Source: Bradyrhizobium xenonodulans
Lineage (GTDB): Bacteria > Pseudomonadota > Alphaproteobacteria > Rhizobiales > Xanthobacteraceae
Assembly (NCBI RefSeq): GCF_027594865.1
Contig: NZ_CP089391.1
Location: 2,076,501 to 2,140,500, forward strand
Reading direction: 5' to 3'
Length of the DNA stretch: 64,000 nucleotides
Below, in pieces: positions 1 to 7,959 of the stretch. The translations under genes and the position numbers were made by a program. A model generated the notes under the pieces. That model had not been told where the DNA came from and ran no database searches. It saw nothing but the letters and a program-made list of their open reading frames with translations. How positions within the stretch are numbered: the stretch's first letter is position 1; the number at the start of each line of letters is the position of its first letter.

Positions 1-8
1 ATCGCTGG

Positions 9-611
9 TCACAGGTTGGCGCCTTTTGCGTCCCTCGGCTCCGCCTCCGCGGCAAGCACGTTCGCATGCTGGGTGACGTTGCCGACGATCGCCCGTCCGC
101 CGTCCTGCACCGACAGGTTCTGCACCGTGATCGCGCGTTCGTCGCTGTTGCGGTGGCGGCCCAGCGCCTCGACCTGAGCGGCGAAGGTGCGGCAGAGCCG
201 GGTCATTGCGCGGGTGACGCTTTCCTGTTGCGGAAGATCGTCGGTGCAGGCGAGCCGGCATGCGCAGCGCATCGCGGCCACGTGAACCGAGACCATCTGG
301 GGCACCAGCATGGCTTCGATGGAATCCTTCGGTGCAATGCTCTTGATCGTCGAGATCATGAAGGCGAGATTGGCCTCGTCGGGCTTCTGTCCGGTCGCGC
401 TGGCCTTGACCAACTGCCTCAGCATGCCGTGCAGCGCGTCACGGTCGACGGCGCCGAGCGCCTCGGCCAGCAACCGCTCGCCGGCTTGCGGGTCCGGATG
501 GTGGATCGCAATGCGCCGCTTGTAGAGTTTGACGCGCGGGCTCGCGGTGGGGCCGCTGCGATGGTCCGCCGCAAGCGGCGAGGTGATGTGGCGTTCGAGA
601 GCTGTCGTCAT
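9..611 (-). CDS. Conserved hypothetical protein (200 aa)
   Basis: No enzymatic or structural function is recognised. The ORF remains open upstream to 959, but that extension overlaps a dispersed repeat and has poor protein character, so the ATG at 611 (MTTALERH) was chosen. The chain is mostly helical in appearance, with a middle part rich in Met, Ala and Cys and a C-terminal stretch reading ITVQNLSVQDGGRAIVGNV. That phrase resembles a motif I associate with small hypothetical proteins widespread in Bradyrhizobium and relatives (recollection, not searched). No signal peptide or membrane segment is evident. It diverges from the Bug-type binding protein gene and is probably unrelated to it. Confidence 0.6.
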   Translation of the reverse strand: MTTALERHITSPLAADHRSGPTASPRVKLYKRRIAIHHPDPQAGERLLAEALGAVDRDALHGMLRQLVKASATGQKPDEANLAFMISTIKSIAPKDSIEAMLVPQMVSVHVAAMRCACRLACTDDLPQQESVTRAMTRLCRTFAAQVEALGRHRNSDERAITVQNLSVQDGGRAIVGNVTQHANVLAAEAEPRDAKGANL

Positions 612-1016
612 GTGCGATGTCCTTTGCTGACGCAGGCACGCGCGAGCGAGCATTCGCTCGCTGCGCGCGGATGCGAATTTCGGGATGTTGATGAAGGGCT
701 TACGCGCAACAGCATCGGCGTGGCCTCGGCCATTCCGGTGGGGACGCAGACGATGGTTGCGATGATGGCATTCTGCCAGTGTTTTGCCCGACGAGTCAAA
801 ACCGCGTTGCGAGGCCAGTAAGTCCTTGTTCTCGCTGGCGCCGCCTACTGTGCATGGGGTTGTTTTCGCATTTTTTGTTTGGAAGCCGGCCTCTCGTGCC
901 GCGCGGCGGAATGCCGGCGCGCAAACGCGATTGCGAAAACCGGTGCGACCGCTAATCATGAACCAGGATGCGCCGCGTCATGCAAAAGCGGCAGCGAGCG
1001 TCCGGGGAGAGAACGA
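612..1016. other. Intergenic region with dispersed repeat
   Basis: This 405-base gap separates two divergent genes and must hold both promoters, though no clear -35/-10 pair stands out. Its middle (about 772-895) is one copy of a dispersed repeat that recurs inverted near 51.3 kb. ORFs crossing the gap are considered spurious. Confidence 0.6.
772..895 (+). repeat. Dispersed intergenic repeat, copy 1
   Basis: Two blocks are shared with 51222-51362 on the opposite strand: CTGCCAGTGTTTTGCCCGAC near 775-793, and CTACTGTGCATGGGGTTGTT followed by a TTTTTGTTT run near 845-885. The spacer between the blocks differs. The same two blocks in the same order on opposite strands indicate a dispersed element rather than coincidence. 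Confidence 0.75.
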
Positions 1017-1991
1017 ATGCAACGAACGCTTCGCCTGCTGGCGATCGTCGCCGGATTGTGCGTGACGACCGAGGCTCTCGCGCAAAAATATCCGGTGCGG
1101 CCGGTCAAGATCGTGGTCGGCTTCAGCGCCGGCGGCCCGGTCGACGTGGTCGCGCGCATCGTCGCCGACCGCTTGAGCAACAAGCTCGGACAGCCCTTCG
1201 TGGTCGAGAACCGCGCCGGCGCCAACGGCATGATCGCGGCCGAAGGCGTCGCGCGTGCGGAGGCGGACGGCTACACCATCCTCGCCTGCAACTCGTCCAC
1301 GATCACGCTCAACAGGACGCTGTTCAGGGATATCCGCTACGATCCGGAAAAGGACTTCGCGCCGCTCACCACCGTCGTATCGGCGCCGCTCGTCCTCGTC
1401 GTCAATCCCGAGAATCCCAGGACGGCTGATATCAACACCGTGGCCGATCTCGTCGCAGCCGCAAAGGCGGCGCCCGGCGCGCTCGCTTACGGCTCGGGCG
1501 GCAACGGCAATCTCGCCCATCTCGCCATGGAGCTGCTCAGCCAGAAGGCCGGCGTCAAGCTGATCCACGTGCCCTATCGCGGCGGCGCGGCGTCCGAGGT
1601 CGGCATCCTCGCGCAGGAGGTCCTGGCGGTGTTCGATCCGCTCTCCGCCGTGCCGCTGGTGAAGGCCGGAAAGCTGCGCGCGCTCGCGGTGTCGTCGGCC
1701 GCGCGGCTGCCGGCGCTGCCGGATGTTCCGACAGTCGCGGAAGCAGGCTATCCCGGCTTCGACATCTCGTTCTGGGTCGGCTTCTTCATGCCGAAGACGA
1801 CGCCCGCGCCGATCCTGGAGACGCTGCACCGGGAGATCGTCACGGCGGCCAAGGATCCAGCGGCCGCAGAGAAGCTCGGCTCACAAGGCGTCGTCAGCCT
1901 GCTCAGCCCGGCTGAGTACGCGGCAAAGATCGCGAAGGAGACGAAGGAGCTTGCCGAGGTCGTGGTCGCCGCGAACATCAAGGCGGAGTAG
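1017..1991 (+). CDS. Tripartite tricarboxylate transporter (Bug family) substrate-binding protein
   Basis: Periplasmic binding protein of the TctC/Bug family, which captures carboxylates or other small acids for TctAB-type permeases. The 324-residue length is typical. The first 22 residues form a Sec signal peptide ending in TEALA. The mature part starts KYPVRPVKIVVGFSAGG, the family hallmark, followed by the VENRAGANG loop and GYTIL. The start is ATG at 1017, preceded by GGGGAGAG; the longer ORF from 879 would bury the signal peptide. No tctA or tctB is nearby, so it is one of the orphan Bug proteins common in proteobacteria. Ligand unknown. It converges on the ABC importer genes that end at 1998. 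Confidence 0.93.
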   Translation: MQRTLRLLAIVAGLCVTTEALAQKYPVRPVKIVVGFSAGGPVDVVARIVADRLSNKLGQPFVVENRAGANGMIAAEGVARAEADGYTILACNSSTITLNRTLFRDIRYDPEKDFAPLTTVVSAPLVLVVNPENPRTADINTVADLVAAAKAAPGALAYGSGGNGNLAHLAMELLSQKAGVKLIHVPYRGGAASEVGILAQEVLAVFDPLSAVPLVKAGKLRALAVSSAARLPALPDVPTVAEAGYPGFDISFWVGFFMPKTTPAPILETLHREIVTAAKDPAAAEKLGSQGVVSLLSPAEYAAKIAKETKELAEVVVAANIKAE

Positions 1992-1997
1992 GGCGCG

Positions 1998-4538
1998 TCA
2001 CAGCCACAAGATCTGCTTGCGATAGCCGAGATCGTTCAGCAGCGGCGCTGCCGGTCCCTGGTGGAACACGGCGCCGCGCTCCAGCGCGAAGACGCGGTCG
2101 GCCAGCGCCAGCACGAGGTCGAGATTGTGCTCGACGATCACGATCGACATGTGCCGGCGGAGCTGGTCGAACACCCCAAACAGCTCCAGCGTCACGGCCG
2201 GCGCGAGTCCTTCGAAGGGCTCGTCGAGCAGCAGCAGGCGGACATTGCCGGACATCGCGCGGGCGACCGCCACCATCTGCTGCTCGCCGCCGGAGAGATA
2301 GTCGGCGGCGATGTTCATGCGCTCCTTCAGGCGGGGGAAATAGCTGAGGATCTGCTCCTCGTTCCAGACCACGCCATCGCTGCCGTCGGTCTTGCGGGCA
2401 AGGCGGCCGAGCGCGAGGTTTTCGCGCACGGTCATGCCGGCGAACAGCCCGCGCCCCTGCGGCACATATCCGACGCCGCGGCGTGCGATGTCGGCGGCGG
2501 GCAGGTGCGCAATATCGGTGCCGCGATAGTCGATGCTGCCTGACGCCGCCGGCACGAGGCCGGCGATGGATTTGAGCAGCGTCGACTTGCCGGCGCCGTT
2601 GCGCCCGAGCAGGGCGACGATTTCGCCTTCGCGCACGTCGAGCGCGGCGTCGTTGAGGATGTGGCTCTTGCCGTAGAACGTGTTGACGCGGTCGAGCCGC
2701 AGCACGGTCTCGCGCTCGCCGGCTTCCTCGAGGCTGCGCCGATGCTCGATCGGAGGAATGCCCTTGCCGGTATAGATCTCCTGGACCCGCAGATCGGCCC
2801 GCACCGCGCTGGGGCAGTCGGACATCAGCACCTCGCCCTGGTTCATCACGGTCACGACCTGCGAGAAGCCGAGCACGCGGTCGATGTCGTGCTCGACGAT
2901 CAGCACGGGGATGTTGGCCGCGATGTTCCTGACGAGGTTGGAGACGCGCTCGCGCTCGGCGGCGGCGAGGCCCGCGAGCGGCTCGTCGAGCAGCAGCACC
3001 TGCGGCTTCGAGCCGAGCGCGATGCCGAGATCGACCAGCCGCTGCCCGCCATAGGAGAGTTCGCCGCCCTCGATCTCCTCGATGCCTTCGAGCCCGAGGA
3101 ATTTTGTCAGTGCGGCCGTCTCGGCGTGGATCTCGTCGTACGCGTCGATGTCGTTCCAGATGTTGAAGCGCATCGGCCGCTGCGCCTGCAGCGACAGGCG
3201 CAAATTCTCGTAGATCGTCAGCCCGCGAAACAGATTGGTGATCTGGAACGAGCGCGCCAGCCCCTGATGGCAGATCAGGTTCGCCGGCACGCCGGCGATG
3301 TCGCGGCCCTGAAGGCGGATGATGCCATGGTCGGGCGTGTAGAGCCCGGAAACCAGATTGAACAGCGTGGTCTTGCCCGCGCCGTTCGGACCGATCAGCG
3401 CGTGGATCTCGCCGGCGGCAACCTTGATGCTGGCGTTCTCGACCGCGCGGATGCCGCCGAATTTCTTGGAGACGCCGCTGACTTCCAGCACGGTGCCCTT
3501 CAGTGCCTCCGGCCGCAGGAAGTCCGGGAGCGGCAGGCCGTCATAGATCTTGCGCCGGCTCATGGCCGCCGTTTCTTCCGCCGGCGGACGGAGCCGCCGC
3601 ATGATCAGCGAACCGATGCCGACGAGGCCGCCGGGCGAATACATCACGAAGGCCACGAAGGTCAGGCCGAACCAGAACAGCCAGTCCGACGTCCAGATCG
3701 AGAACAGCTCGCGGAACAGGATGAAGAACAGCGCGCCGAGTGCGGGGCCCAGGAGGCTGCGCATGCCGCCGATCACCACCATCGCCAGCAGCTCGCCGGC
3801 GAACGGCACCGAGACGGCTTCGGCCGAGACCAGATAGTTCAGGAACGCGATCAGCGCGCCGGCGAGCCCGGTGACGACGGCGGAGATCACGAACACCGCA
3901 AGCTTGTAGCGCTCGACCGGATAGCCCTGGAAGCTCGCCCGCAACTGGTTCTCGCGGATCGCGACCAGCACATGTCCGAATGGCGAGCGCACGAGGCGCA
4001 TCAGCACGTAGAGCACGACGAGGCCGATCGCCGCGACCACGATGTAATAGGTGAGCGCATTGTCGAAGCTGACGGGGCCGATGCCGCCGCGCTTGAGCCC
4101 GCCAAGCCCGTCCTCGCCGCCGGTGAGGCTCGTCCAGCGGAAGGCGGTGGTGTAGACGAGCGCGGCGAGGGCCAAGGTCAACAGCGAGAAATAGACGCCC
4201 CGCCGGCGCAGGATCAGCATGCCGATCAGGCTCGAGGCGACTCCGACGACGACCATTGATCCGAGCAGCGGCAGCCAGATCTCGCCGGGGAAGTAGCGAA
4301 GCTGGATCAGGCCGGCGGCATAGGCGCCGATGCCGAACCAGGCGCTGTGGCCGAACGAGACGAGGCCGGTATAGCCGATGCAAAGATTGAGGCCCATGGT
4401 CGCGATCGCGAGTCCGGCGATCCAGGTGCCGGTGTTGAGCGACAGGCCGAATGCCTTCAGCAGGAACGGAAGCGCGATGACCGCGACAGCCGCGATCATC
4501 AGCGGCCGAAGTCTCTCGATGGCGGAGGCGCTTCTCAT
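1998..4538 (-). CDS. Fused branched-chain-type ABC importer: LivM permease + LivG ATPase + LivF ATPase
   Basis: One uninterrupted 846-residue chain carries three ABC components. Residues 1-325 are a LivM-type permease with about eight hydrophobic segments and the LNLCIGYTGLVSFGH signature. Residues about 350-600 are a LivG-type ATPase (Walker A GPNGAGKTT near 383, LSYGGQ near 493, LLLDEP near 516). Residues about 612-846 are a LivF-type ATPase (GRNGAGKST near 643, LSGGEQ near 746, LLLDEP near 769). All catalytic motifs look intact. The start is ATG at 4538, overlapping the LivH-type stop by four bases (ATGA). LivM-LivG fusions are known; the triple fusion is rarer. Substrate is probably a carboxylate or amino-acid-like compound used by the adjacent catabolic genes. 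Confidence 0.93.
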   Translation of the reverse strand: MRSASAIERLRPLMIAAVAVIALPFLLKAFGLSLNTGTWIAGLAIATMGLNLCIGYTGLVSFGHSAWFGIGAYAAGLIQLRYFPGEIWLPLLGSMVVVGVASSLIGMLILRRRGVYFSLLTLALAALVYTTAFRWTSLTGGEDGLGGLKRGGIGPVSFDNALTYYIVVAAIGLVVLYVLMRLVRSPFGHVLVAIRENQLRASFQGYPVERYKLAVFVISAVVTGLAGALIAFLNYLVSAEAVSVPFAGELLAMVVIGGMRSLLGPALGALFFILFRELFSIWTSDWLFWFGLTFVAFVMYSPGGLVGIGSLIMRRLRPPAEETAAMSRRKIYDGLPLPDFLRPEALKGTVLEVSGVSKKFGGIRAVENASIKVAAGEIHALIGPNGAGKTTLFNLVSGLYTPDHGIIRLQGRDIAGVPANLICHQGLARSFQITNLFRGLTIYENLRLSLQAQRPMRFNIWNDIDAYDEIHAETAALTKFLGLEGIEEIEGGELSYGGQRLVDLGIALGSKPQVLLLDEPLAGLAAAERERVSNLVRNIAANIPVLIVEHDIDRVLGFSQVVTVMNQGEVLMSDCPSAVRADLRVQEIYTGKGIPPIEHRRSLEEAGERETVLRLDRVNTFYGKSHILNDAALDVREGEIVALLGRNGAGKSTLLKSIAGLVPAASGSIDYRGTDIAHLPAADIARRGVGYVPQGRGLFAGMTVRENLALGRLARKTDGSDGVVWNEEQILSYFPRLKERMNIAADYLSGGEQQMVAVARAMSGNVRLLLLDEPFEGLAPAVTLELFGVFDQLRRHMSIVIVEHNLDLVLALADRVFALERGAVFHQGPAAPLLNDLGYRKQILWL

Positions 4539-5410
4539 TCGAACTTCTCGATGCGTTCGCCGAGCAGGCCGCGCGGGCGCACCAGCAGCACCAGGAACAT
4601 CAGGATGTAGATCGAGGCCTCGCCGGCGGCAGGCTCGAAATGAATGGCAATGCCGCGCACCACGCCGACGAGGAGGGCGGCGATGACGACGCCCCAGAAG
4701 CTGCCGAGCCCGCCGATCACGACAACGACAAAGGCCACCGTCATGATCTCGGCGCCCATCGCCGGATGCACGGTGGTGATCGGCGCGAAGAAAGCACCGC
4801 CGAGCGCGGCCATGCCGACGCCGAGCATCACGATCCCTGTCATGTAGGGCTGCAGGCGGATGCCGAGGGCGGCGACCATGTCGGGCCGCTGGATGCCGGC
4901 GCGTACCACGCGGCCAAACGAGGTCTTTTGCAGCAGGAGCCAGATGCCGAGCAGGATGGCGGCGACCACGGCCAGGATCAGCAGGCGATAGCGCGAGAAC
5001 AGGAAATCGCCGACGATCACCGAGCCGCGAAAGCTCTGCGGGATCTCGGTGGAGACAGGCGCGGCGCCCCAGATCATGCGGATCGCCTGCTCGGCGACCA
5101 TCGCAAGCCCGAAGGTCACGAGCAGGCTGAGAATGGGATCGGCGGTGTAGAAGCGGCACAGGATGAAGCGCTCGAACAGGATGCCGAGCAGGGCGACCGC
5201 GAACGGCGAGATCACCACGGAGGCGCCGAAGCCGAGGCGCCTGGTCAGCTCGACGCAGACATAGGCGCCGAGCGCATAGAAGGCGCCATGCGCGAGATTG
5301 ACGATGCCTCCGACCGAGAAGATCAGCGACAGCCCGAGCGCGATGAGCAGGTAATAGCCTCCGAGCACGAGACCATTGACCACCTGTTCCAGCAAGAACT
5401 CGAACTGCAT
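4535..5410 (-). CDS. Branched-chain-type ABC transporter permease (LivH type)
   Basis: Inner-membrane permease of the HAAT (hydrophobic amino acid uptake) ABC family, 291 residues, with about eight hydrophobic segments. Family landmarks are the N-terminal LVLGGYYLLIALGLSLIF, the IVNLAHGAFYALGAY segment and the IGGLGSFWG loop that contacts the ATPases. It lies 25 bases downstream of the binding protein gene and overlaps the fused LivM-LivG-LivF gene by four bases, so translation is probably coupled. The partners form a complete importer: binding protein, this permease, and one fused chain supplying the second permease and both ATPases. Confidence 0.95.
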   Translation of the reverse strand: MQFEFLLEQVVNGLVLGGYYLLIALGLSLIFSVGGIVNLAHGAFYALGAYVCVELTRRLGFGASVVISPFAVALLGILFERFILCRFYTADPILSLLVTFGLAMVAEQAIRMIWGAAPVSTEIPQSFRGSVIVGDFLFSRYRLLILAVVAAILLGIWLLLQKTSFGRVVRAGIQRPDMVAALGIRLQPYMTGIVMLGVGMAALGGAFFAPITTVHPAMGAEIMTVAFVVVVIGGLGSFWGVVIAALLVGVVRGIAIHFEPAAGEASIYILMFLVLLVRPRGLLGERIEKFE

Positions 5411-5435
5411 GTTGCGTCCTTGCCGCGTGGTCGCC

Positions 5436-6680
5436 TCAGGCCTTCATCTCGCAGGGGTTCTGTTCTTTGGTCGGATAGATCGTCTCCAGCGGATCGTTCG
5501 CCGCCGGCACCACGTCGCCGAGCACCAGCATGTCCCACTGGTCCTTCATCTGGTCCTTCGGCCTGACGGTGAACGGATAGGCCTCCTGCACCAGCTGGTG
5601 ATCCCAGCTGCGGAAGTAAGCCTTGCGCGCTTTGCCGATGTCGAACTGGGCCTGCTTCTCGAAATAGGCGATCAGCTCGCCGCTATCGGTCGACTTCGTC
5701 GTGTTGATCGCCTCCGCGAGCAGCTTCAGCGTGATGTAGTCGATCCAGGCGTGGTTCTCCGGCGGCTTGCCGTACTTCTTGGTGAAGGACGCGACGAAAG
5801 CCTGTGACGTCGGATTGTTCAGCGTATGATACCAGACCGTCGGCCAGGTGCCGCTGAGATTGCCCGCGCCGGCGGCCCAGGCATCGCCGGTGTTGAGGTT
5901 GAAGCCCACCAGCGGATAAGGGAAGCCGAACTCGGCATATTGCTTGACGAGATTGGTCACCTGGTTGCCGGCGAGGTTGCAGCAGACCACATCGGGCTTG
6001 GCCTGCCGCACCTTCAGCAGATACGGGCTGAAATCGGTGACGTCGGTGGCGATCAGCTCGTCGCCGATCAGGTTGGCCTCATGCGCACCGAAGAAGGTCT
6101 TGGCCGCTTTCAGCAGGTCGTGGCCGAAAATGTAGTCGGCGGTGAGCGTGAAGAACTTCTTGCCCTTCACCATGCCCTTCTGTGACAGCGCGGTGCCGAC
6201 GGCGTTGACCATCACGGTGTTCGGGATGTCGCAGTGGAACGAGTACTTGTTGCAGTTCTTGCCGCGCAGCGCATCCGAGCGCGCGCCGGTCGAGAAGAAC
6301 ACCTTCTTGTTGCGCTCGGCGACCTGCATGAGGGTGAGCGAGGACGCGGACGAGATTTCGCCGAGCAGCACCACCGCGCCGTCCTGCTCCAGCATGCGCT
6401 GCGCCTTGGTGGCGGCGGTGGCCGGATTGATCGAGTCTTCCGAGAGCAGGTCGATTGGCTTGCCGAGCACGCCGCCGGACTGGTTGATCTCCTCGGCCGC
6501 GAGCTTCACCCCGAGCTGCGCGTAGCTGCCGATCACGCCGAGAAAGCCGGTGAGCGGCGTCAGGTGCCCGATCCGGATCTTCTCGGCCTGGGCCCTCACG
6601 ATTGCGGGAAACCCAAGTGCGGACGCGCCGACGAAGGCTGCGCCCGCCCGTAACACCGTCCGTCGCGGGTAGCGGATCAT
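5436..6680 (-). CDS. ABC transporter substrate-binding protein (branched-chain/urea-amide type)
   Basis: Periplasmic type-I binding protein, 414 residues, of the Peripla_BP_6 family. The N-terminus reads RRTVLRAG and then a hydrophobic stretch ending IVRAQA, resembling a Tat signal. The mature part begins EKIRIGHLTPLTGFLG and continues with GVKLAAEEINQSGG. A pair of cysteines at CNKYSFHC may form a disulfide. The start is ATG at 6680, with GGGAGGAG about 8 bases upstream; the longer ORF to 6800 is not supported. It is the first gene of the importer operon and lies 142 bases downstream of the IclR-type regulator. Ligand specificity cannot be read from sequence. Confidence 0.93.
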   Translation of the reverse strand: MIRYPRRTVLRAGAAFVGASALGFPAIVRAQAEKIRIGHLTPLTGFLGVIGSYAQLGVKLAAEEINQSGGVLGKPIDLLSEDSINPATAATKAQRMLEQDGAVVLLGEISSASSLTLMQVAERNKKVFFSTGARSDALRGKNCNKYSFHCDIPNTVMVNAVGTALSQKGMVKGKKFFTLTADYIFGHDLLKAAKTFFGAHEANLIGDELIATDVTDFSPYLLKVRQAKPDVVCCNLAGNQVTNLVKQYAEFGFPYPLVGFNLNTGDAWAAGAGNLSGTWPTVWYHTLNNPTSQAFVASFTKKYGKPPENHAWIDYITLKLLAEAINTTKSTDSGELIAYFEKQAQFDIGKARKAYFRSWDHQLVQEAYPFTVRPKDQMKDQWDMLVLGDVVPAANDPLETIYPTKEQNPCEMKA

Positions 6681-6731
6681 GTCTGTCTCCTCCCGGTGCA
6701 TCGCGTGCCTCCCTTCAAGATCGGGTATCCG

Positions 6732-6748
6732 ATATTGTGAGAGACCTT
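6732..6748 (+). promoter_or_regulatory. Candidate operator upstream of the importer operon
   Basis: ATATTGTGAGAGACCTT lies 52-68 bases upstream of the binding-protein start. It matches 13 of 17 positions, including a run of nine, with the minus-strand sequence at 7835-7851 in the iclR / ThDP-enzyme intergenic region. A shared site in front of both arms is expected if the IclR-type protein controls both. Inferred only. Confidence 0.45.
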
Positions 6749-6822
6749 GTTTTAATGCTGGAGGATAATCACGAACGCCATTGCCGGTGTCAACCGGCAA
6801 AATCGACGCCTGCCTGCAGGTC

Positions 6823-7797
6823 TCAGGCTTTTTGCGAGAGCGCCTTGTGCGCCCGGTCCTTGGCGCCGAACTCGGCCGACAGCCGGTCGGCGGCGGCCTG
6901 CACCACCTGCGCGCCAGCGTGCAGCGCCTGGTTGGAGAGCCGCCAGATCGGCCCGGAAATGCCGAGCGCGCCGATCACCTGCCCCGTGAAATCGGTCACC
7001 GGCACGGCGACGCAGCGCACTTCCGGATTGAACTCGCCGTCGTCGAAGGCGACGCCGGTGCGCTGCACCTCGGCGATCTCGCGCATCAGCGCGGCGGCAT
7101 TGCTGATGGATTTGGGCGTCGAGGGTTTGAGCTCCACGCGATCGATGAACCGCGCGAGCTGCTCGGGGCGGAGCGAGGCCAGGATGATCTTGCCGAGCGC
7201 GGTGCAATGGGCGGGCCGCACCACGCCGACACGGTCGGTGAGCTGAAACGCGCCGGGGCCGCTGGTGCGGGCGATGACGATCACCGCATCGCCCATTCGC
7301 ACGGCAAAATGGCCGCTTTCGCCGGTCTGGCGCGACAGCTCCTCCAGCACCGGCGTTGCGACATTCACCATCTCGATCTCGTCGAGCGCGCTTGCGGCGA
7401 GCGCAAACAAGGGACGGCCGATGCGGTAGCGCTTGTTGTCCTTTTCCTGGCGGAGGTAGCCGAGCGAGACCAGCGTCTTTGCGAGATGAAAGGTGGTCGA
7501 GTTGTGCAGGCCGACCAGCTTGCTCAGTTCCGCAAGCCCGATGCCCTCGCGATGGCGTGCGACTTCTTCGAGGATCGAGAAGGCGCGGCCGAGCGACTGA
7601 ACGCCGCCGCCGCGCTGCTTGTCCTCGGCGTCGTCGTCGCTCTCGGGTTTGGGGCCAGGGACCAGTTTCGCAACCGCAGCCTTGCGCGGGCTTGCGGGCT
7701 TGTCGCCGGTCGTCGGCTTGGTGCGCGATCTCAAGGACAAGGCCCCCTTCTTGCAAATCCGTCGTGACTCGATGCTGCGACAGTAGCACGCAACCAC
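6823..7797 (-). CDS. IclR family transcriptional regulator
   Basis: DNA-binding regulator of the IclR family. A winged helix-turn-helix occupies about residues 66-125 (QSLGRAFSILEEV, then LAELSKLVGLHNSTTFHLAKTL and GYLRQ). It is followed by the effector-binding domain, with RPAHCTALGKIILASL and a late VRCVAVPV segment typical of the family. The 324-residue form uses a GTG at 7797 and has a long charged N-terminus without a good ribosome site; TTG codons near 7740 behind AAGGGGG are plausible alternative starts and would give a more usual length. It sits between the importer operon (same strand) and the divergent ThDP-enzyme operon, the classic position of a local catabolic regulator. Confidence 0.92.
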   Translation of the reverse strand: MVACYCRSIESRRICKKGALSLRSRTKPTTGDKPASPRKAAVAKLVPGPKPESDDDAEDKQRGGGVQSLGRAFSILEEVARHREGIGLAELSKLVGLHNSTTFHLAKTLVSLGYLRQEKDNKRYRIGRPLFALAASALDEIEMVNVATPVLEELSRQTGESGHFAVRMGDAVIVIARTSGPGAFQLTDRVGVVRPAHCTALGKIILASLRPEQLARFIDRVELKPSTPKSISNAAALMREIAEVQRTGVAFDDGEFNPEVRCVAVPVTDFTGQVIGALGISGPIWRLSNQALHAGAQVVQAAADRLSAEFGAKDRAHKALSQKA

Positions 7798-7830
7798 GCA
7801 GCCGTCGGAGTCGAGCCCGCGTTTCCTCAG

Positions 7831-7859
7831 GTCAATAGACTATCACAATATAAATTGAC
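7831..7859. promoter_or_regulatory. Candidate IclR-type operator in divergent promoter region
   Basis: A perfect inverted repeat GTCAAT-N17-ATTGAC brackets TATCACAATATA between the divergent regulator and ThDP-enzyme genes. Its core, read on the minus strand, matches the motif at 6732-6748. It lies 34-62 bases upstream of the regulator start and 100-129 bases before the enzyme start, suitable for autoregulation and control of the catabolic operon. Confidence 0.5.
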
Positions 7860-7959
7860 GTACAGCATTATGAGAAATAGGGTGCCCGCGGCTCAGCGAC
7901 GACCGCCATGTTCTCTGCATCGGTCCATAAGAAGTCGTGGGCCGAGAGGAGGCTGGTTG

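Noticed and set aside
2661..4259. A 532-residue plus-strand ORF opposite the fused ABC gene
   Set aside because: Low-complexity composition and no motifs; the opposite strand carries all the ABC transporter signatures.
6721..6732. TCGGGTATCCGA as an operator upstream of the importer operon
   Set aside because: The arms match imperfectly (mismatches in the centre) and the sequence is not found at the divergent promoter, unlike the neighbouring ATATTGTGA motif.
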